From: Winogradskyella vincentii
GTDB lineage: Bacteria; Bacteroidota; Bacteroidia; Flavobacteriales; Flavobacteriaceae
NCBI RefSeq assembly: GCF_020166345.1
Contig: NZ_JAIUJS010000009.1
Span: forward strand, 40,156 to 104,155
Length of the DNA: 64,000 nucleotides
Reading direction: 5' to 3'
In this document: positions 16,603 through 25,656 of the stretch, piece after piece
How positions within the stretch are numbered: the stretch's first letter is position 1
Layout of the letters: each line of letters starts with the position of its first letter
Made by a program: the position numbers and the translations under genes
Notes under the pieces: generated by a model
The model's database searches: none
What the model was told of the DNA's origin: nothing
Seen by the model: the letters and a program-made list of their open reading frames with translations, nothing else

Positions 16603-17643
16603 CTAAATCAGTGCAGTTTTTACTCTAACCGTTTCAATGCCTTCAATTACTTCCTTAAGTAGCATCATTTCTGACTTCTTGTCTTTAAAAACATCTTGCA
16701 TGTTTTTTACTATACCATATGGGATGTTTTTTAGTTCCAGTTGAGATATCCAGAAATCTGATGTTTTTTGGGCTATGTACTGACTTATTTCGCTATTTAA
16801 GACTTCTCTTTTAGATAATCGCCGGGCATTGGTTTCAAACTTTTTAAATTCTATACCTGTGAGCGAACAAAAATTTTCAAATTGCTTATCGGATCCAATG
16901 GCCAAAACAAGTAGTTTACCATCCTTGGTAGTATACATATCTCCATAAGGAGCAATGTTAGGATGCTGGGTTCCCATAGGTTGGGGAATATGGGCTTCCA
17001 TCAACCAATTAGTGGCTTGATTTGCCAAAGATGCTAAAGCACTTTCATAAAGTGAAACTTTGATATGTTTTCCTTTACCTGTATTTAGCTTGTTAATAAT
17101 TGCACACAGAATAGCTTCCTTTAAGTGGTGAGCGGCAAGTATGTCAATTAACGCAACTGGCATTTTTACCGGGTTTCTATTTGGTTCGCCATTCATATAC
17201 ATAAACCCGGTTTCTGCTTGTAGGACGACATCAAATGCAGGTCTCGATTCATTACCTCCAAATCCTGTAAGTTCTGCATAAATAAGGGATTGATTGTATT
17301 GTTTTAAGACATCATAATCCAATCTTAATTTTCTAGCTGTACTTGGTTTATAGTTAGTTATAACAATGTCGGCATTCTTAATGTGATTAATTAAAATTTC
17401 ATAATCTACTTGATCTTTTGCATTGAGTAATATTCTTTCTTTCGAAAAATTTGCAGCGCTATAATATGCAGAAATAGAATTTTCTTTGGATTCTGTTGGG
17501 AGTTTCCAGGTTCTGGTAACATCTCCTTTAGTAAGTTTATTTTCTATTTTAATAACCTTTGCGCCTAACTCTGCAAAGAAAGTACCAGTTAATGGACCAG
17601 CCAAAACGCTTGCTAGCTCAACTACTTTTAAGTTTTTAAACAT
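16603..17643 (-). CDS. CaiB/BaiF (class III) CoA-transferase
   Basis: A 346-residue protein of the formyl-CoA transferase fold. The N-terminal VVELASVLAGPLTGTFFAELGAKVIKIE segment (residues 7-34) is typical. The catalytic aspartate is Asp138 in PAFDVVLQAETGF, and the conserved TGFGG precedes it. Class III enzymes move CoA between carboxylic acids by an aspartyl-CoA thioester. It is shorter than the common 380-430 residues, the loss being at the C-terminal side. Substrate unknown. It lies 89 bp downstream of the molybdenum-hydroxylase gene, so it may belong to the same catabolic unit. Confidence 0.88.
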   Translation of the reverse strand: MFKNLKVVELASVLAGPLTGTFFAELGAKVIKIENKLTKGDVTRTWKLPTESKENSISAYYSAANFSKERILLNAKDQVDYEILINHIKNADIVITNYKPSTARKLRLDYDVLKQYNQSLIYAELTGFGGNESRPAFDVVLQAETGFMYMNGEPNRNPVKMPVALIDILAAHHLKEAILCAIINKLNTGKGKHIKVSLYESALASLANQATNWLMEAHIPQPMGTQHPNIAPYGDMYTTKDGKLLVLAIGSDKQFENFCSLTGIEFKKFETNARRLSKREVLNSEISQYIAQKTSDFWISQLELKNIPYGIVKNMQDVFKDKKSEMMLLKEVIEGIETVRVKTALI

Positions 17644-17732
17644 ATGATGATTTCTAAAAGAGCGTTTATTTTTTCTATAGGAGAATCATGATTGTTCAAC
17701 GCATTCATAGGTTCTTCCTGTTATTTTTTACA

Positions 17733-19892
17733 TTAAACGCTTAAATCTGTTTTCCGATTTTTAATGGATTTAATAAAAGGCTGTTTTAGCAAAATCTGTC
17801 CTGTTGCGGCCTTTATAGCATTTGCTAATGCACCGCCTGCTGGAGGAAGACCTGGTTCTCCAAGTCCGGTAGGAGATAGATCATTTTCAACAAAATGAGT
17901 CTCTACAATTGGAGTATCCTTCATGCTAATTAGACGGTAAGAACCAAAATTAAGATCTTGAGGTTTGCCGTTTTTAAAACTGAAATCACCATACATTGCA
18001 TGTCCTATTCCATCAATTACACCGCCTTCTATTTGATTTTTGGCGCCTGTTGGGTTAATTACTATACCGCAATCAACAGCAACAGTTACTTTTTCTATGA
18101 TTGGACGTCCGTTATTTAATGTTATATCTACAACTTCAGCTACATGAGTATTATGACTGTAATATGCAGCAAATCCTTGATACGTGTTACCATTAGTTTT
18201 TCCCCAATTTCCTTTTTTGGCTGCTAGTTTTATGGTATCTGTCATCCGTTTGGCAGAGTACTCTATAGACTTATCTTCTCCATCTTTTACATTTTTCAAT
18301 AAATCAAGCCTTAACTGAACAGGATCTTTATTTATAGCATCTGCTATTTCATCGAAAAAACTTTGTTCTGCAAAAGCGAGGAAATTAGTATATGGAGCAC
18401 GCCAAGCACCTGTAGTGATTTTACTCTGAAAATTACCTGTTTCTACTTTATAGTTTGCAATTGCTCCTGCTGGAAAGAAATTTGGTATAAGCCCATACAT
18501 ATTGGAGTTAATTGCAGCTTCTTTTAAATGGTATCCGGTGACTTCACCACTTTTTATAGAAGCTTTAATTCTATACTTTATAGCAGGTCTGTAAATCCCA
18601 GCACCCATATCGTCCTCTCGGGAGTAAACTACCTTAACAGGCTTTTTGGTAATGTTTGATATCTCTGCTGCCTCTAGCACAAAATCACCATATAGTCGTC
18701 TTCCAAAACCACCTCCCATTCTAGTCATTTCTAAATGAACTTCCTCTGGATTTCTGTTTATTAAATCTGCTACGCGACGAGCAGTACCGGCTGGTGTTTG
18801 TATTGGTCCTACTAAATGAACTTTATCTTCGGATACATTCGCATAGAAGTTCATAGGTTCCATGCAATTATGAGGTAGAAAAGGTGATTGATAAGTGCGC
18901 TCAAGAATTTGATCAGCTTCGGCAAATGCCTTATCAATATTACCATCTTCACGTCTTAAATCCAGATTCTTACTATTTAGTATAGCGTCTAACTCTTCAT
19001 TATGTTGACTACTACTTTCTAAGTCATTACTACTAGACCAATTCACATTAAGAGCTTTTTTGCCTTTCATTGCAGCCCATGTATTGGTTGCTAATACAGC
19101 AACTTTATCACCAAACTGAACAATTCTTTTAACACCATTTATGGACTTCGCTTCCGTTTCATCAAATGAAATTAGCTTTTGTCCAAAAGCAGGTGGTCTG
19201 CTTACCGATGCAATTAGCATGCCTTCAGCAACATAATCAGAACCAAATAAAGGTTTACCGGTAATTATTTTATCTATGTCTACATTGATAGCACCCTTAC
19301 CAATAATCTTATAATCTTTCGGAGATTTTAGCGTAACATTTTCAGGTACTTCTAATTGTGCTGCTTCATTTACAACATCACCATATCCTAATTTTTCACC
19401 ATTTGAATTTTTAATGATACCATTAGATGCTGTGCAAGTACTTGCATCAACACCCCATTTAGCTGCCGCGGCATTAACCAACATTTGCTTGGCAGTTGCA
19501 CCCGTCTGTCTCAGGGCATCCCAGCCAAATCTAATGGATTGGCTACCACCAGCTACTTGGCGCTGAAAATTTTTAGTATCTAAAGCTCCTTGTTCTACAC
19601 TCACATGATCCCATGGTACGTCTAATTCTTCAGCGATTATCATTGGCATAGAGGTTTTTACGCCCTGACCAATTTCTGGGTTAGGTGAAAAAATAGTGAC
19701 ATAACCATTCTCAGCTATTTTTATAAAAGCATTAAAATCTTTAAAATCTAATTTTGAAATATCAACAGGAGGTACAGTAGCTTCTTTACAAGAATTAAAA
19801 AAGTTAAATCCAATTAAGAGACCACCACTGGCCAGTGCAGAAGTACGAATGAAATTTCGTCTGCTAAATGTGATTTTATCGTTAGTTTTCAT
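17733..19892 (-). CDS. Molybdopterin-binding subunit, xanthine dehydrogenase / isoquinoline oxidoreductase beta type, Tat-exported
   Basis: A 719-residue large subunit that binds molybdopterin cytosine dinucleotide. A Tat signal SRRNFIRT (residues 10-17) leads to a hydrophobic stretch and Cys35, which could be a lipobox, so the enzyme is probably exported folded and perhaps membrane-anchored. Cofactor motifs include GGGFGRRLYGDF. The catalytic base is Glu679 in GEPGLPPAGGAL. This single-polypeptide form pairs with a small 2Fe-2S subunit (the next upstream gene, 12 bp away), as in isoquinoline 1-oxidoreductase IorAB and related aldehyde or N-heterocycle oxidases. The true substrate cannot be read from the sequence. 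Confidence 0.92.
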   Translation of the reverse strand: MKTNDKITFSRRNFIRTSALASGGLLIGFNFFNSCKEATVPPVDISKLDFKDFNAFIKIAENGYVTIFSPNPEIGQGVKTSMPMIIAEELDVPWDHVSVEQGALDTKNFQRQVAGGSQSIRFGWDALRQTGATAKQMLVNAAAAKWGVDASTCTASNGIIKNSNGEKLGYGDVVNEAAQLEVPENVTLKSPKDYKIIGKGAINVDIDKIITGKPLFGSDYVAEGMLIASVSRPPAFGQKLISFDETEAKSINGVKRIVQFGDKVAVLATNTWAAMKGKKALNVNWSSSNDLESSSQHNEELDAILNSKNLDLRREDGNIDKAFAEADQILERTYQSPFLPHNCMEPMNFYANVSEDKVHLVGPIQTPAGTARRVADLINRNPEEVHLEMTRMGGGFGRRLYGDFVLEAAEISNITKKPVKVVYSREDDMGAGIYRPAIKYRIKASIKSGEVTGYHLKEAAINSNMYGLIPNFFPAGAIANYKVETGNFQSKITTGAWRAPYTNFLAFAEQSFFDEIADAINKDPVQLRLDLLKNVKDGEDKSIEYSAKRMTDTIKLAAKKGNWGKTNGNTYQGFAAYYSHNTHVAEVVDITLNNGRPIIEKVTVAVDCGIVINPTGAKNQIEGGVIDGIGHAMYGDFSFKNGKPQDLNFGSYRLISMKDTPIVETHFVENDLSPTGLGEPGLPPAGGALANAIKAATGQILLKQPFIKSIKNRKTDLSV

Positions 19893-19903
19893 AATAATTT
19901 AGC

Positions 19904-20365
19904 TTAAGACATTTTTTTTGCAGCTAAAGCAACCGCTTTTTCTATTCTATTGTAACTAGCACATCTACACAAATTCGCATTCATTGCATTTCTAATCTCC
20001 TCTTTGTTAGGATTCGGATTTTGTTTTAAAAATGATGAAGCCGTCATAATCTGACCTGCTTGGCAATAACCACATTGCGGTACATCTAATTCTTTCCATG
20101 CCTCTTGGACAGGATGTAATTTATCAGTTTCCAGCCCTTCAATTGTTGTAATTTCAGAACCCTCAAGTCTCGAAGCTGGCAACAAGCAACTTCTTGTAGC
20201 AACACCATTAACATGCACAGTACAAGTGCCGCATTGACCAATACCGCATCCGTATTTTGTACCAACTAAATTGATCTCATCTCGAAGTACCCATAATAAT
20301 GGAGTATCATCATCTGAAGTAATGTTGTAGACCTTTCCATTTACTTTTAAACTATAGTTTGCCAT
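19904..20365 (-). CDS. 2Fe-2S subunit of molybdenum hydroxylase (IorA-like)
   Basis: A 153-residue protein with two iron-sulfur clusters. The ferredoxin-like cluster uses Cys40, Cys45, Cys48 and Cys60; the second, helical cluster uses Cys98, Cys101, Cys133 and Cys135. Both sets are complete. There is no signal peptide, so it is likely exported with its Tat-tagged partner encoded 12 bp downstream. It passes electrons away from the Mo centre to an acceptor that is not encoded nearby. Confidence 0.93.
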   Translation of the reverse strand: MANYSLKVNGKVYNITSDDDTPLLWVLRDEINLVGTKYGCGIGQCGTCTVHVNGVATRSCLLPASRLEGSEITTIEGLETDKLHPVQEAWKELDVPQCGYCQAGQIMTASSFLKQNPNPNKEEIRNAMNANLCRCASYNRIEKAVALAAKKMS

Positions 20366-20438
20366 AGATTTTGATATTTAGTTAAAGTTAAAAAATATTA
20401 GAATAGATATGTATAAATCTTTCAACATTAACAATAAA

Positions 20439-20942
20439 CTAATTGTTAGTGAGAAACTTGTGATTAAAATCTTTCAAGTTAATAACCTCAAAGTTTTTCA
20501 GTTTATATTTTGTTATAAAATCCTGTAAACAAGATTCTCTTACTACAAAGAAAAGCTTTGGATTATTAGTAGCTATTTCTGTTAGTTTAAGAACTAGATT
20601 GTGAAAACCTTGATTTTTATTTATTTCTAAGGGTCCTATTTCATCAATAATAATAGTTTGGTTGCTATTACCTGAAGATAATTTGAGGACCAATTCAGCT
20701 ACAGTTTCAAAACTTTTTTTATTGAATGAATACCTACCAATTATAAGTTCCTTTGATTCTGTTTCCATTGGTAGATAATTATTAGTTTCAATAATTTGAA
20801 ACATTCTTTTGCCATTTACTATAGGAGTTAAAAACCCTTTGAGTTGAGGATTGATTTTTACCCATTTTTGAAGGCTGGTAGTTTTACCAATTCCTTTTTT
20901 GTCTGAAAGTATATAAATTTTAGGGTTATGCATTATCATCAA
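20439..20942 (-). CDS. THEP1-like P-loop NTPase in a molybdenum-hydroxylase operon
   Basis: A 167-residue NTPase. Walker A is KKGIGKTT (residues 15-22) and Walker B is IIIDEIGPLE (97-106), the DEIG form typical of THEP1-type nucleoside-triphosphatases. The start overlaps the end of the upstream membrane-protein gene by 17 bp, so the two are translationally coupled. Position between cofactor-maturation genes and the Mo enzyme suggests a role in cofactor handling or delivery, analogous to the NTPase MobB; this is inference. The motif set argues for real NTP hydrolysis. Confidence 0.75.
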   Translation of the reverse strand: MMIMHNPKIYILSDKKGIGKTTSLQKWVKINPQLKGFLTPIVNGKRMFQIIETNNYLPMETESKELIIGRYSFNKKSFETVAELVLKLSSGNSNQTIIIDEIGPLEINKNQGFHNLVLKLTEIATNNPKLFFVVRESCLQDFITKYKLKNFEVINLKDFNHKFLTNN

Positions 20943-21933
20943 AATCGTAATAAAGGGAGAGGCTTAACCAGTTTATTGTAAATGACTTAGCTCTTTTCCA
21001 AATGTTTTTTTCATTCAAAGAAAGACTATTGGCAGCAGTGACATTTCTTCTAATTGAAGGCATTAACTCTATTATGTTATTTAGAGTTTCATTTTGTGAT
21101 TTCTTTTTCTTTTTAGCCCATTTCTGAATTAAAATTTTAAATATGGGATTAAAAATAAATAGGAAAAAAATTATAGCACCCATTGTTCTCAATACTATAT
21201 AAAGTGCGCTATTTAAGGAACCAGAAAACACAAATACCAGAACTGAAAAGAGTAGTAAAAATCCAATTAGATAAATTCTCCTTTTCTTGTGCTTACGTTT
21301 ACTTAATCCATTGTCATTAAATTTGATTTCAGAACTATTGATTGTTTTTGCGTTTTCATAAACACGGTTTGGTAATCTAATAGCGATTAAGCCAATTACT
21401 ATACCAATTACCAGGTAAAGTAATGCATATAGACCTAGAAACACCCATGGTAAATCCGAGATCCAATCCATATTTAATTTATCCTGAATTCCATTGAAGA
21501 ATTCTTTAATAGATTCCCATAATCCAATTCCAAATATTATGGTTAAGGTGAGAATTTTTTGAAATGCTGATTCTAACAAAGCAATTGCTCCGAACATTGT
21601 GGTACTAAACTTGTTAACGCCAAAAGCAGCGTAAATACATGCACCTAATACCCCTTGAAATAAAACCGCAATGTATGCCATTGGCGGTGAATGTGGGCTT
21701 GCCGTAACTTTAATTAATACTACTAAAAATGTTGCTTTTAAAATTGCATTAAATTTATTGGGGCTGATGTATGCGAGATAGGTGATAATAAGAACCGCAA
21801 AACTTCCAAGGAATAATCCACTAAATGGTAACTTTAAAGCGTGTATCAATCCGCCAAGCCCGCTCTCACTAACTGCCCATATAGCAGTGAGTTTTATATT
21901 GAATAAATATGGTTTATTTTGAAACTTAATCAT
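20926..21933 (-). CDS. Polytopic membrane protein of a molybdenum-hydroxylase operon, unknown
   Basis: A 335-residue protein with about eight membrane segments. Five or six are in the first ~195 residues; a basic cytoplasmic loop (SKRKHKKRR near residue 215) precedes two more around 220-270, and the C-terminal ~60 residues are soluble and Lys-rich. The first half, with its small-residue-rich helices and PHSPPMAY motif, has the general look of an ECF-type substrate-binding membrane component, but I cannot assign a family. It sits 11 bp after the MocA-like gene and overlaps the THEP1-like NTPase, so membrane protein and NTPase may work together. Confidence 0.7.
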   Translation of the reverse strand: MIKFQNKPYLFNIKLTAIWAVSESGLGGLIHALKLPFSGLFLGSFAVLIITYLAYISPNKFNAILKATFLVVLIKVTASPHSPPMAYIAVLFQGVLGACIYAAFGVNKFSTTMFGAIALLESAFQKILTLTIIFGIGLWESIKEFFNGIQDKLNMDWISDLPWVFLGLYALLYLVIGIVIGLIAIRLPNRVYENAKTINSSEIKFNDNGLSKRKHKKRRIYLIGFLLLFSVLVFVFSGSLNSALYIVLRTMGAIIFFLFIFNPIFKILIQKWAKKKKKSQNETLNNIIELMPSIRRNVTAANSLSLNEKNIWKRAKSFTINWLSLSLYYDFDDNA

Positions 21934-21944
21934 TAATCAACCAA

Positions 21945-22517
21945 TTAATTTTTATTCAGTAATTCATAATCATGTGGTGTGTCCACATCAAAAAGATTTA
22001 CTGGCGTTTCTATAACTTGAACTAGTTGGTAATTCGAATTCAATAATGACTTCGCTCCTGTATCACCTTTTAGATTTAATAGTTCAGAATAGAATTGACT
22101 GGGAAAAATGGCTGGGACGCCATTATGTTTTTCATATTTAGAAGCAATTATTTTATTGGGTTTTTTAATGCATAATTCAATTAATTCATTAAAATAATTT
22201 GAAGTGACAAGCGGTTGATCTCCAAGGGCGATTATTACTGAATCATAATGTTGTAGTTCAGTTACACCTTTAATTATACTTGAGCTCAATCCTTTTTCAA
22301 ATTCTTTATTTATAATAACACTTATATTTTTTGGTAAGTTAGGTCTAATCAAATTGGCATGTGCTCCTAAAACAACATGAACACTACTAGCACGAGATTT
22401 TAAACTATTATTAATAACCTGACCAAGCATAGTCGTATCTCCATGTTTTAAAAGTTGTTTTGGAGTGCCCATTCGCCTTGAATTCCCAGCAGCAAGTATA
22501 AGGATAGCAGTTTTCAA
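21945..22517 (-). CDS. MobA-like nucleotidyltransferase (molybdenum cofactor cytidylyltransferase, MocA type)
   Basis: A 190-residue glycosyltransferase-A-fold nucleotidyltransferase. The NTP-binding N-terminus reads LAAGNSRRMGTPKQLL (residues 8-23), and the metal-binding aspartate lies in LGDQPLV. The MocA branch adds CMP to molybdopterin, producing the cytosine dinucleotide cofactor used by xanthine-dehydrogenase-family enzymes, which fits the Mo subunit encoded downstream. It overlaps the XdhC gene by 4 bp (stop/start overlap). Confidence 0.88.
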   Translation of the reverse strand: MKTAILILAAGNSRRMGTPKQLLKHGDTTMLGQVINNSLKSRASSVHVVLGAHANLIRPNLPKNISVIINKEFEKGLSSSIIKGVTELQHYDSVIIALGDQPLVTSNYFNELIELCIKKPNKIIASKYEKHNGVPAIFPSQFYSELLNLKGDTGAKSLLNSNYQLVQVIETPVNLFDVDTPHDYELLNKN

Positions 22518-23536
22518 TTAGTTCTTTTATTTGATCTCTGATTTAATTCTCTTAAAGAAACTGTTTCTTTTTTTCTAACTACAGACATAATTTCTGATAA
22601 TATCGATAGCGCAATTTCTTCAGGAGTAATGGCTCCAATATTTAAACCAGCTGGGCTATAAATTGAATCCAAATAATCTAAGTTGAGGTCAGAAGAATAA
22701 TTGAATAAATCGTTTTTTAATTGTTCTCGCCTCTTAGCAGACCCTAAAACTCCTAAATACATAATCTCTTCTTTTTGCAACCTTACTAAATACTTAAGAT
22801 CTAATGCATAATTGTGTGTCATTAATACTATTGCAGTGTCTTTGTCAATTTTCACATTTAAAAGCTCAGGTTCTTGTGAATCAACAGAATGCGCACCAGG
22901 AAAATCTTTTAACTCTTTTGGGTCTTTCACAGAAGTGATTACATCTACCACCCAGCCTAACAGGTTGGCCATTTCACATAATTTAACTGCATCATGTTCA
23001 CCACCGATAATTAAAAGTTTAAAGCAAGGATTTAAAATCTGCGAAAAGAGTTTTAAGCCATCCTGATTTTTAGGATTAAATTCTTTTGAAAATGTGAAGC
23101 TTTTTTTACCAAAATAAATGGTGCTTCCAAATTGGCCAATAATGTCATCGCCAATTTCAAATTGTGATTCTATTTTATAATTCTCTCGTCTATTTAAGAC
23201 ATCTTCAAAATTATCAAACAACGAATCTGAAACGTTAAAAGGCTCAATTAATATATGCAAAACTCCTTCACAGCCTAAGCGATAGCGACCATCATAAGAG
23301 ATAACTTTTGGTTTTCCGTTATCAAATACTGATGAAGCTCTTCGTTTAATTTCATTTTCAACGCAACCACCACTCACAGCACCAATCATAACTCCATTTT
23401 CACAAATGAGCATTCTTACTCCGGGTTTTCTATAAGACGAACCCGTAAGGTGCACTACTGTTGCTAAGACACATTTAATTCCTAATTGTTGATTTATACG
23501 TGCTTTTTGAATAATATTAATTAATTCATGAGTCAT
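22514..23536 (-). CDS. XdhC/CoxI family molybdenum cofactor insertion protein
   Basis: A 340-residue protein with an N-terminal XdhC_CoxI domain, including the GSSYRKPGVRMLI and GAVSGGCVENEI motifs (about residues 31-64). A C-terminal Rossmann domain begins LLIIGGEHDAVKLCEMA, with LGVLGSAKRRE further on. XdhC proteins bind the cofactor, promote its sulfuration and hand it to the Mo apoenzyme. This is the first gene of the minus-strand operon that runs to the Mo subunit. The next gene leftward is MocA-like, as expected. Confidence 0.92.
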   Translation of the reverse strand: MTHELINIIQKARINQQLGIKCVLATVVHLTGSSYRKPGVRMLICENGVMIGAVSGGCVENEIKRRASSVFDNGKPKVISYDGRYRLGCEGVLHILIEPFNVSDSLFDNFEDVLNRRENYKIESQFEIGDDIIGQFGSTIYFGKKSFTFSKEFNPKNQDGLKLFSQILNPCFKLLIIGGEHDAVKLCEMANLLGWVVDVITSVKDPKELKDFPGAHSVDSQEPELLNVKIDKDTAIVLMTHNYALDLKYLVRLQKEEIMYLGVLGSAKRREQLKNDLFNYSSDLNLDYLDSIYSPAGLNIGAITPEEIALSILSEIMSVVRKKETVSLRELNQRSNKRTN

Positions 23537-23704
23537 GAAAAATGATAATTTTTAAGTTAGTTAATTTATAAAAAAGAAATGGTAATTATGGATTCAATAA
23601 TTAATTAATATTCATTTATATGGACATGGCTAAAGTGAGCAAAATCATTTCTCTAAAATCTAATTATCCATAGTTTTAAGGTGTTAATATTAACTAGTTG
23701 TAAC

Positions 23705-24706
23705 ATGAAAGTTTTAATCTATAGTGCTAAAGCTTTTGAAATTCCATTTCTAGAAAAAGCCAATAGAAATAAACACCAAATAAAATTTATAGAAGATCGT
23801 TTAAATTCTAAAACTGCTGTAAAAGCAGTTGGTTATGATGCTGTTTCAATTTTTTCTGCCGATGAAGCATGCTTTTTAACTATTGAGAAACTTAAGGAGT
23901 TTGGTATAAAATATATAGCATTACGTTCAGTAGGATATGATAATGTAAATCTTAACGCAGCCTCAAGATTAGGAATAAAAGTTGCTAATGTACCAGACTA
24001 TTCGCCATTTGCAATATCAGAACATGCTGTGAGTTTAATACTGACATTAAATAGAAAGATTGTAGAATCTAATGAACGAGTAAAGAGATACAATTTTAAT
24101 TTAGACGGTTTGGTTGGAGTTGATCTTAATGGAAAAACAATTGGTATTATTGGTACTGGTAGAATTGGGTCAGTTATGGCTAAGATTATGAATGGTTTTG
24201 GTTGTAAACTGCTCGGTTATGACCTTTCTGAAGATCAAAACTTAATTGAAAAGTATCAGCTGGAGTATACATCGTTAACTAATTTGTGTGAACGTTCTGA
24301 TATTATAACAATACATGTACCACTGAATTCTGACACACATTATCTGCTAAATGAAGATCTTTTGTCATTAATGAAATCTAATGTGATTATTATAAATACG
24401 GCAAGAGGTGCAATTATCAAGACTGAAGATGTAATTGATGCACTAAAGAATAACAATATTGGTGCACTAGGTATTGATGTATACGAGAATGAACGAGGTG
24501 TCTTTTTTAAAGATAGATCGCAAGAGGTGCCAGATGAATTAATGTTAATGCAATTAAATGCTTATCCAAATGTTCTTATTACTGGACATCACGCCTATTT
24601 AACTCATGAGGCTTTAACCAGAATTGCAGAAATGACATTTTATAATTTAAATCAATGGGAAAAAGGGATTGTATCCGAAAATGAACTCACGGACACTTCA
24701 GATTGA
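23705..24706 (+). CDS. D-2-hydroxyacid dehydrogenase (D-lactate dehydrogenase type)
   Basis: About 333 residues from ATG 23705; the longer frame from GTG 23681 adds a poor leader. The NAD-binding motif GIIGTGRIGS sits near residue 147-156. The catalytic set is visible as RSVGYDN (Arg), the TARGAI segment, a downstream Glu, and His in TGHHAYLT. Such enzymes reduce pyruvate to D-lactate or act on related 2-keto acids. It is transcribed away from the Mo-hydroxylase operon and shares a 168 bp divergent region with xdhC. That region shows no clear hairpin. Confidence 0.88.
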   Translation: MKVLIYSAKAFEIPFLEKANRNKHQIKFIEDRLNSKTAVKAVGYDAVSIFSADEACFLTIEKLKEFGIKYIALRSVGYDNVNLNAASRLGIKVANVPDYSPFAISEHAVSLILTLNRKIVESNERVKRYNFNLDGLVGVDLNGKTIGIIGTGRIGSVMAKIMNGFGCKLLGYDLSEDQNLIEKYQLEYTSLTNLCERSDIITIHVPLNSDTHYLLNEDLLSLMKSNVIIINTARGAIIKTEDVIDALKNNNIGALGIDVYENERGVFFKDRSQEVPDELMLMQLNAYPNVLITGHHAYLTHEALTRIAEMTFYNLNQWEKGIVSENELTDTSD

Positions 24707-24741
24707 TCAAAAAATTTAATATTAAAGAATAAATAAGGGTT

Positions 24742-25155
24742 TTATTCAGATTCTGCTAACTCTAAAAAATGTTTTATTATATCTGCAGTAGAGACGATTC
24801 CGATTACCTTATTATCTTCTAGTACCGGTATTGCTCTAAAACGACCTTCTTTAAGAACTGACGCTACTTCTTTTACTGTTGCATCTGTTGTAACATAAAA
24901 AGGATTTGGAGACATAATATCTTTTACCTTCAGGGTTTTGTACACTTCATGGTTATCGCTAAGACCAGCGCCAGAAATATGATACATAAAATCAACAAGA
25001 CTAACCATACCCACAAGCTTATCGTTTTCTACCACTGGTATATGATGGTGAAATTCTTTTTTCTCATAAATATGTTTAACATCTAAAAGAAATTGATCCG
25101 GTGAAATACAAACCACATTTTTGGTCATTACTTCGGTAATTTTTCGAGTTTTCAT
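24742..25155 (-). CDS. Two-CBS-domain protein
   Basis: A 137-residue protein made only of a CBS pair: first domain about residues 7-60 (VTKNVV, HHIPVVENDKLVGMVSLVDF), second about 76-133 (DIMSPNPFYV, RAIPVLEDNKVIGIVSTADI). Stand-alone CBS pairs bind adenine nucleotides and act as energy sensors or regulators of partners. It converges on the D-2-hydroxyacid dehydrogenase gene. Partner unknown. Confidence 0.88.
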   Translation of the reverse strand: MKTRKITEVMTKNVVCISPDQFLLDVKHIYEKKEFHHHIPVVENDKLVGMVSLVDFMYHISGAGLSDNHEVYKTLKVKDIMSPNPFYVTTDATVKEVASVLKEGRFRAIPVLEDNKVIGIVSTADIIKHFLELAESE

Positions 25156-25283
25156 GTGTAGTGGTTAAAAAGTTTTACATGTTTAAATGTATCATATAAT
25201 TCAGTCATTTTAAATGATTATGGTCATTTTAGACATTATATTAATGTAATACATTTAAGTAAGATTACTTTAATACGTTAATC

Positions 25284-25655
25284 ATGAAAACCAAGACCAT
25301 AATAGAGTTGCTAACCTTAAGTTCAAGTTTATACTTCATGGCCAGAGACGCACAGATTTTAGATAAACTTGGTGATATGTCAGACAAAGGAATTGATAAC
25401 ATCAATAAGTTTATGGCAGAACGCCAATTAGATGAAAATGGTAATGAAATGCAGTTTGTTGAACATATCATTTCTAAGGTTCAAGAACTAAAAGAACAAC
25501 TTAATGATAAAATCGAATCTCAAGTTGTTAGTTTTTATAAAACAATTAATGTGGCACATCTGGACGAAATCAAGGCGCTAAATGAAAAACTTGAAAAATT
25601 AGATGCGTCAGTTGCACTGCTCGAAGCACGAATAAATCACTTGGAACAAAAGTAA
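25284..25655 (+). CDS. Coiled-coil protein encoded directly upstream of UbiB-type kinase
   Basis: A 123-residue, mostly helical protein. Heptad-like segments run through the C-terminal half (residues 80-122), rich in Leu, Glu and Lys. Its stop is 1 bp before the ATG of the UbiB-type gene, so the two are surely co-transcribed and probably coupled. Phasin-like or UbiK-like coiled coils are found beside AarF/UbiB genes elsewhere; I see no firm family match. No signal peptide. Confidence 0.7.
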   Translation: MKTKTIIELLTLSSSLYFMARDAQILDKLGDMSDKGIDNINKFMAERQLDENGNEMQFVEHIISKVQELKEQLNDKIESQVVSFYKTINVAHLDEIKALNEKLEKLDASVALLEARINHLEQK

Positions 25656-25656
25656 A

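Noticed and set aside
23537..23704. Riboswitch (such as a molybdenum cofactor RNA) between xdhC and the dehydrogenase gene
   Set aside because: The 168 bp region is AT-rich without strong paired stems.
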